In this document: in pieces, positions 61,653-64,000 of the stretch
How the letters are laid out: every line of letters begins with the position of its first letter
Position numbering within the stretch: the first letter of the stretch is position 1
Source of the DNA: Gemmatimonadota bacterium
Lineage (GTDB): Bacteria; Gemmatimonadota; Gemmatimonadetes; Gemmatimonadales; Gemmatimonadaceae
DNA length: 64,000 nt
Assembly: GCA_031127075.1 (NCBI GenBank)
Contig: JARIFA010000001.1
Location: forward strand, 53,168-117,167
Direction: 5' to 3'
Program-made: the position numbers and the translations under genes
The notes under the pieces: model-generated
What the model was told of the DNA's origin: nothing
Databases searched by the model: none
Seen by the model: the letters and a program-made list of their open reading frames with translations, nothing else

Positions 61653-62225
61653 TCACTCCCCGAGCAGCCGTCGCACCGCCGGTTCGAGCGAGACCGCCCC
61701 GATCGGCCCGAGCACCGTGTGTCGGATCGCGCCGGTCCGGTCCAGGAGGAACGAGGTCGGATAGCCCCGCACCCCGCCGAAGGTCCGCTCCGCCTCCGCC
61801 CCCACGTGCGCAATGGGATAGGTGATCTCCCGCGCCCGCACGAACGCCGCCACCTCCGCCGTCGGCGCCCGGTCGACCGCCAGCCCGACGATTACGAACC
61901 CCCGCTCGCGATGCCGCTGGTACATCGCCTCGAGGACCGGCATCTCCACCCGACAGGGGGCGCACCACGTCGCCCAGAAGTTCACGAGCACGACTTTGCC
62001 GCGGAGCGAATCGCTCGTGATCGGCGCGCCGCCGAGCCCCACATAGGTGTAGGCGGGCGCCGCCTCCGGCCCCGAGCGCACCCCGACCAACGCTCCGAGG
62101 TGCGGCAGCAACGTCGGCGCCGCCCACCAGAGGGCGAGGAACAGGACGACGTTCCCAAGGGTGAGAAACTTTCGGAGGGTTAACACTAGGGGCGGCCGGC
62201 GCGTAGGTTGAAATGGAAGGGTCAC
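61653..62225 (-). CDS. TlpA/ResA-like membrane-anchored thioredoxin
   Basis: This 190-residue protein has one N-terminal membrane anchor (about residues 24-45) followed by a periplasmic thioredoxin-like domain: SLRGKVVLVNFWATWCAPC with the CAPC active site, RVEMPVLEAM, VVGLAVDRAP-like sequence, and YPTSFLLDRTGAI with the cis-Pro. Relatives keep c-type cytochrome or other exported cysteines reduced. The GTG at 62225 has GAGGGAG just upstream and is preferred; a GTG at 62186 is an alternative. Longer readings would run into the divergent lipoprotein gene. Confidence 0.85.
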   Translation of the reverse strand: MTLPFQPTRRPPLVLTLRKFLTLGNVVLFLALWWAAPTLLPHLGALVGVRSGPEAAPAYTYVGLGGAPITSDSLRGKVVLVNFWATWCAPCRVEMPVLEAMYQRHRERGFVIVGLAVDRAPTAEVAAFVRAREITYPIAHVGAEAERTFGGVRGYPTSFLLDRTGAIRHTVLGPIGAVSLEPAVRRLLGE

Positions 62226-62250
62226 CCACTCCCTCTGCCCCGACAACCCC

Positions 62251-62817
62251 ATGCGCGCCCTCCTCGCCCTCGCCGCCACCGCGACCCTCACTGCCTGCGC
62301 GGCAGGCTCCGGCTCAGCCGGCCCGGACATCGCCCCCACGCCGACCGTCGCGACGGCGCGCGTGGTGACCAACGCCGGGAGCACCGTGACCGCCGGGGCG
62401 ATGAACATCGACCTCGACGTGAAGCTCGCCGTCACCGGGACGCCCGAGCAGGCCTGGACCGCGCTCGCCGCCGTCTATCAGGAGCTCGCGATCCCGCTCT
62501 CCATCAACGACGCCGCCAACAAGACCCTCGGCAACACCGGGTGGCGCGTCCGACGCTCGATCGGCCGCGTGCCGGCGCAGCGCTACCTCGATTGCGGGTC
62601 GTCGGGCACGCTGGCGAACGCCGAGACGTACCAGCTGTCGCTGTCGATCGTCTCGAACGTGAAGCCGAACCCGCGCGGCGGCGCGATCGTCACCACCGCC
62701 CTCTCCGGCACCGGGCGCAACCCGATCACCTCATCGAGCGCCGACGTGCGCTGCGTCAGCACCGGCGACCTCGAGCTGCGCATCCGCGAGATGGTCGAGC
62801 GCGGCATCGTCCGCTGA
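62251..62817 (+). CDS. Hypothetical lipoprotein
   Basis: This 188-residue lipoprotein (signal ending LTAC) is not one I can assign to a named family. The mature part has the pattern AWTALAAVYQELAIPLSINDA, then RYLDCGSSGT and VRCVSTGDLELRIREMV. It is alternating strand and helix with two cysteines that may form a disulfide, as in small beta-rich envelope lipoproteins. It diverges from the TlpA-like thioredoxin gene, which could keep those cysteines in the right state. That link is only an inference from position. Confidence 0.7.
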   Translation: MRALLALAATATLTACAAGSGSAGPDIAPTPTVATARVVTNAGSTVTAGAMNIDLDVKLAVTGTPEQAWTALAAVYQELAIPLSINDAANKTLGNTGWRVRRSIGRVPAQRYLDCGSSGTLANAETYQLSLSIVSNVKPNPRGGAIVTTALSGTGRNPITSSSADVRCVSTGDLELRIREMVERGIVR

Positions 62818-62841
62818 CGACGCGGCACGCACGCCGAGGCA

Positions 62842-63327
62842 CTACAGCAAGGCGGCGATGTCCGCCGCGATCGCCTTCGGCTCGTCCTGCGGACCGTAGC
62901 GCTTCACCACGACGCCGTCCCGCCCGACCAGGAACTTCGTGAAGTTCCACTTGATCGCCTCGGTCCCCAAGAGACCGGGGCGTTCGTGTTTCAGGCGTAC
63001 CCAGAGCGGATGGGCGTCGGCACCGTTCACGGCGATCTTCGCGAACATCGGAAAGGTCACGTCGTAGGTCGTCGAGCAGAACGTCGCGATCTCGTCGGCG
63101 CTCCCCGGCTCCTGCCCCCCGAACTGGTTGCAGGGAAAGCCGAGCACGGCGAACCCGCGCGGCCCGAACTCGCGATGCAACGTTTCGAGGCCGGCATACT
63201 GCGGCGTCATCCCGCATCCGCTCGCGACGTTGACGATGAGCAGCACCTGGCCCTTCCACGGCGCGAGCGTCGCGGGGGTATCGCCGAGGAGGGGCTGGAC
63301 GGGAATCGCGTAGAGGTCGTCGGTCAT
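62842..63327 (-). CDS. Glutathione peroxidase family protein (cysteine type)
   Basis: This 161-residue thiol peroxidase of the GPx/BtuE family has the peroxidatic cysteine C38 in NVASGCGMTPQY (Cys in place of selenocysteine). FPCNQFGGQEPG carries the Gln and the resolving-type Cys, and the WNFTKFLV box supplies the Trp and Asn of the active site. Bacterial members usually use thioredoxin to reduce hydroperoxides. Its end lies 25 bases from the converging lipoprotein gene. No signal peptide is visible, so it is cytoplasmic. Confidence 0.95.
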   Translation of the reverse strand: MTDDLYAIPVQPLLGDTPATLAPWKGQVLLIVNVASGCGMTPQYAGLETLHREFGPRGFAVLGFPCNQFGGQEPGSADEIATFCSTTYDVTFPMFAKIAVNGADAHPLWVRLKHERPGLLGTEAIKWNFTKFLVGRDGVVVKRYGPQDEPKAIAADIAALL

Positions 63328-63368
63328 CGCAGGAAGGGAAGAGAGGGCGTACAGCAGGATGGCGTGTG

Positions 63369-64000
63369 TCAGGGATCGACCGCGAGCGCCACCGGTTCGA
63401 GCATCGGGCGCTTCGCCACGATCCGGTCACCCGAGGAGCGACCGCGCGCGTGGCGCCAGAGCCACGGGACGAGATACCCACCGAACCAGCCGAGTTCCCC
63501 GAGCGCGCGCGCGATCGGCGACGGCGCCGCACAAGGCGGCAGCGGCGTCGCCCAGTCGTCCCCGATCCCCGGGACCCCGAGCCGCGCGGCGAGTGCCTCC
63601 GCGATACGACGATGCCCCTCGTGGTTCGCGTGCAGCCGGTCCGCGCTCCAGAGCCGCGGGTCCGTCACCCACGGATGCGCCGCGAGATCCACCACCAGCG
63701 TCCCCGTCTCGGCGCCCAGCGCGCGCACCCCGGCGTTGAACTCGGCGAGCCTGGCGCTCACGCGCCCCGCGAACGGGATCAGCTCCGAGAGATCCGGCAT
63801 CGTGATCGTGAGCACCGTCGCCCCCTCGGCGCGCAGCGCACGCTGCATCGTGCCGAGGTCCGCGAGCACCGCGTCGAGAGCGAAGCCCGACTGGATGATG
63901 TCGTTCGTCCCCGCGAAGACCGTCGCAAGATCGGGGCGCATCGCGAGTGCGGGGGCGAGTTGCGTCTCGAGCACCTGCCGCGTGCGACGCCCGCGGATCG
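63369..64000 (-). CDS. SGNH/GDSL-family hydrolase (5' end outside the window)
   Basis: About 210 C-terminal residues are present; the gene continues past base 64000 in the same frame. Block III (VFAGTNDI, with the conserved Asn) and block V (DRLHANHEGHRRIAEALA, with the catalytic Asp and His) are clear. The N-terminal GDS block with the Ser nucleophile must lie in the missing part. SGNH enzymes are esterases or lipases, and the substrate is unknown. It is 42 bases upstream of the glutathione peroxidase gene on the same strand. Confidence 0.88.
   Translation of the reverse strand, partial: IRGRRTRQVLETQLAPALAMRPDLATVFAGTNDIIQSGFALDAVLADLGTMQRALRAEGATVLTITMPDLSELIPFAGRVSARLAEFNAGVRALGAETGTLVVDLAAHPWVTDPRLWSADRLHANHEGHRRIAEALAARLGVPGIGDDWATPLPPCAAPSPIARALGELGWFGGYLVPWLWRHARGRSSGDRIVAKRPMLEPVALAVDP

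Overview
This window is a very G+C-rich, densely packed bacterial chromosome segment with about 57 protein genes, mostly in short co-directional operons and with no gene-free stretch above about 200 bases. The gene content fits a Gram-negative, aerobic heterotroph: RND, HlyD and TolC export proteins, an Omp85-like barrel, many lipoproteins, exported peptidases and amidohydrolases, and a small CarboxypepD_reg/plug-like protein. The style most resembles Gemmatimonadota. That placement is an inference from gene content and composition; no rRNA or marker gene is present to prove it. I saw no tRNA, rRNA, insertion sequence, integrase, phage gene or CRISPR array.

Layout. 1-1.7 kb: the 3' end of a molybdenum hydroxylase FAD subunit and a Vgb-like propeller. 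1.8-7.1 kb: a complete sufBCDUS Fe-S cluster assembly operon behind a promoter carrying an inverted repeat. 7.2-11.4 kb: a HlyD/FtsX/ATPase exporter on the minus strand. 11.5-13.4 kb: gamma-glutamyltransferase. 13.5-16.3 kb: a tungstate/molybdate ABC importer. 16.4-18.6 kb: a NatAB-like ABC-2 exporter. 18.7-23.3 kb (minus): bacilliredoxin, GroES-like protein, M24 peptidase, membrane protein, RidA-like lipoprotein, signal peptidase I and a SWIB protein with a histone-like tail. 23.4-25.8 kb (minus): endonuclease IV, a receiver-HisKA protein and a sialidase-like lipoprotein. 25.9-29.1 kb (plus): P5C dehydrogenase, PhzF-like isomerase and a methyltransferase. 29-35 kb: outer-membrane barrel, aromatic amino acid decarboxylase, and methylthioribose-phosphate isomerase with a class II aldolase. 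35.1-42.2 kb: a Spy-like lipoprotein, then an RND efflux operon whose first gene is an in-frame fusion of a TetR repressor to a TolC-type outer-membrane channel. 42.3-44.2 kb: msrB, msrA and a CarboxypepD_reg protein. 44.2-54.6 kb: amidohydrolases, peptidases, an ENPP-type phosphodiesterase, an acyl-CoA ligase and DUF411. 54.6-59.2 kb (minus): DEAD-box helicase, desaturase, FKBP and ThrE-like exporter. 59.2-64 kb: an S9-M24 double peptidase, a TlpA-like thioredoxin, a lipoprotein, glutathione peroxidase and an SGNH hydrolase running off the end.

The most unusual feature is the TetR-TolC fusion (40129-42138). A single reading frame joins a cytoplasmic DNA-binding regulator to an outer-membrane efflux channel through a signal-peptide-like segment. 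Directly upstream lie two GCAAG-N6-CTTGC operators inside a 45-bp near-palindrome. Expression, export and repression of the pump may therefore be physically coupled. Two further unusual fusions lie nearby: PepSY-TM joined to a class C serine hydrolase (45853-47613), and an S9 prolyl oligopeptidase joined to an M24 peptidase (59240-61576).

Translation style is consistent. Twelve adjacent gene pairs overlap by four bases as ATGA or GTGA, and a thirteenth overlaps as CTGA, which points to a CTG start for the DEAD-box helicase.
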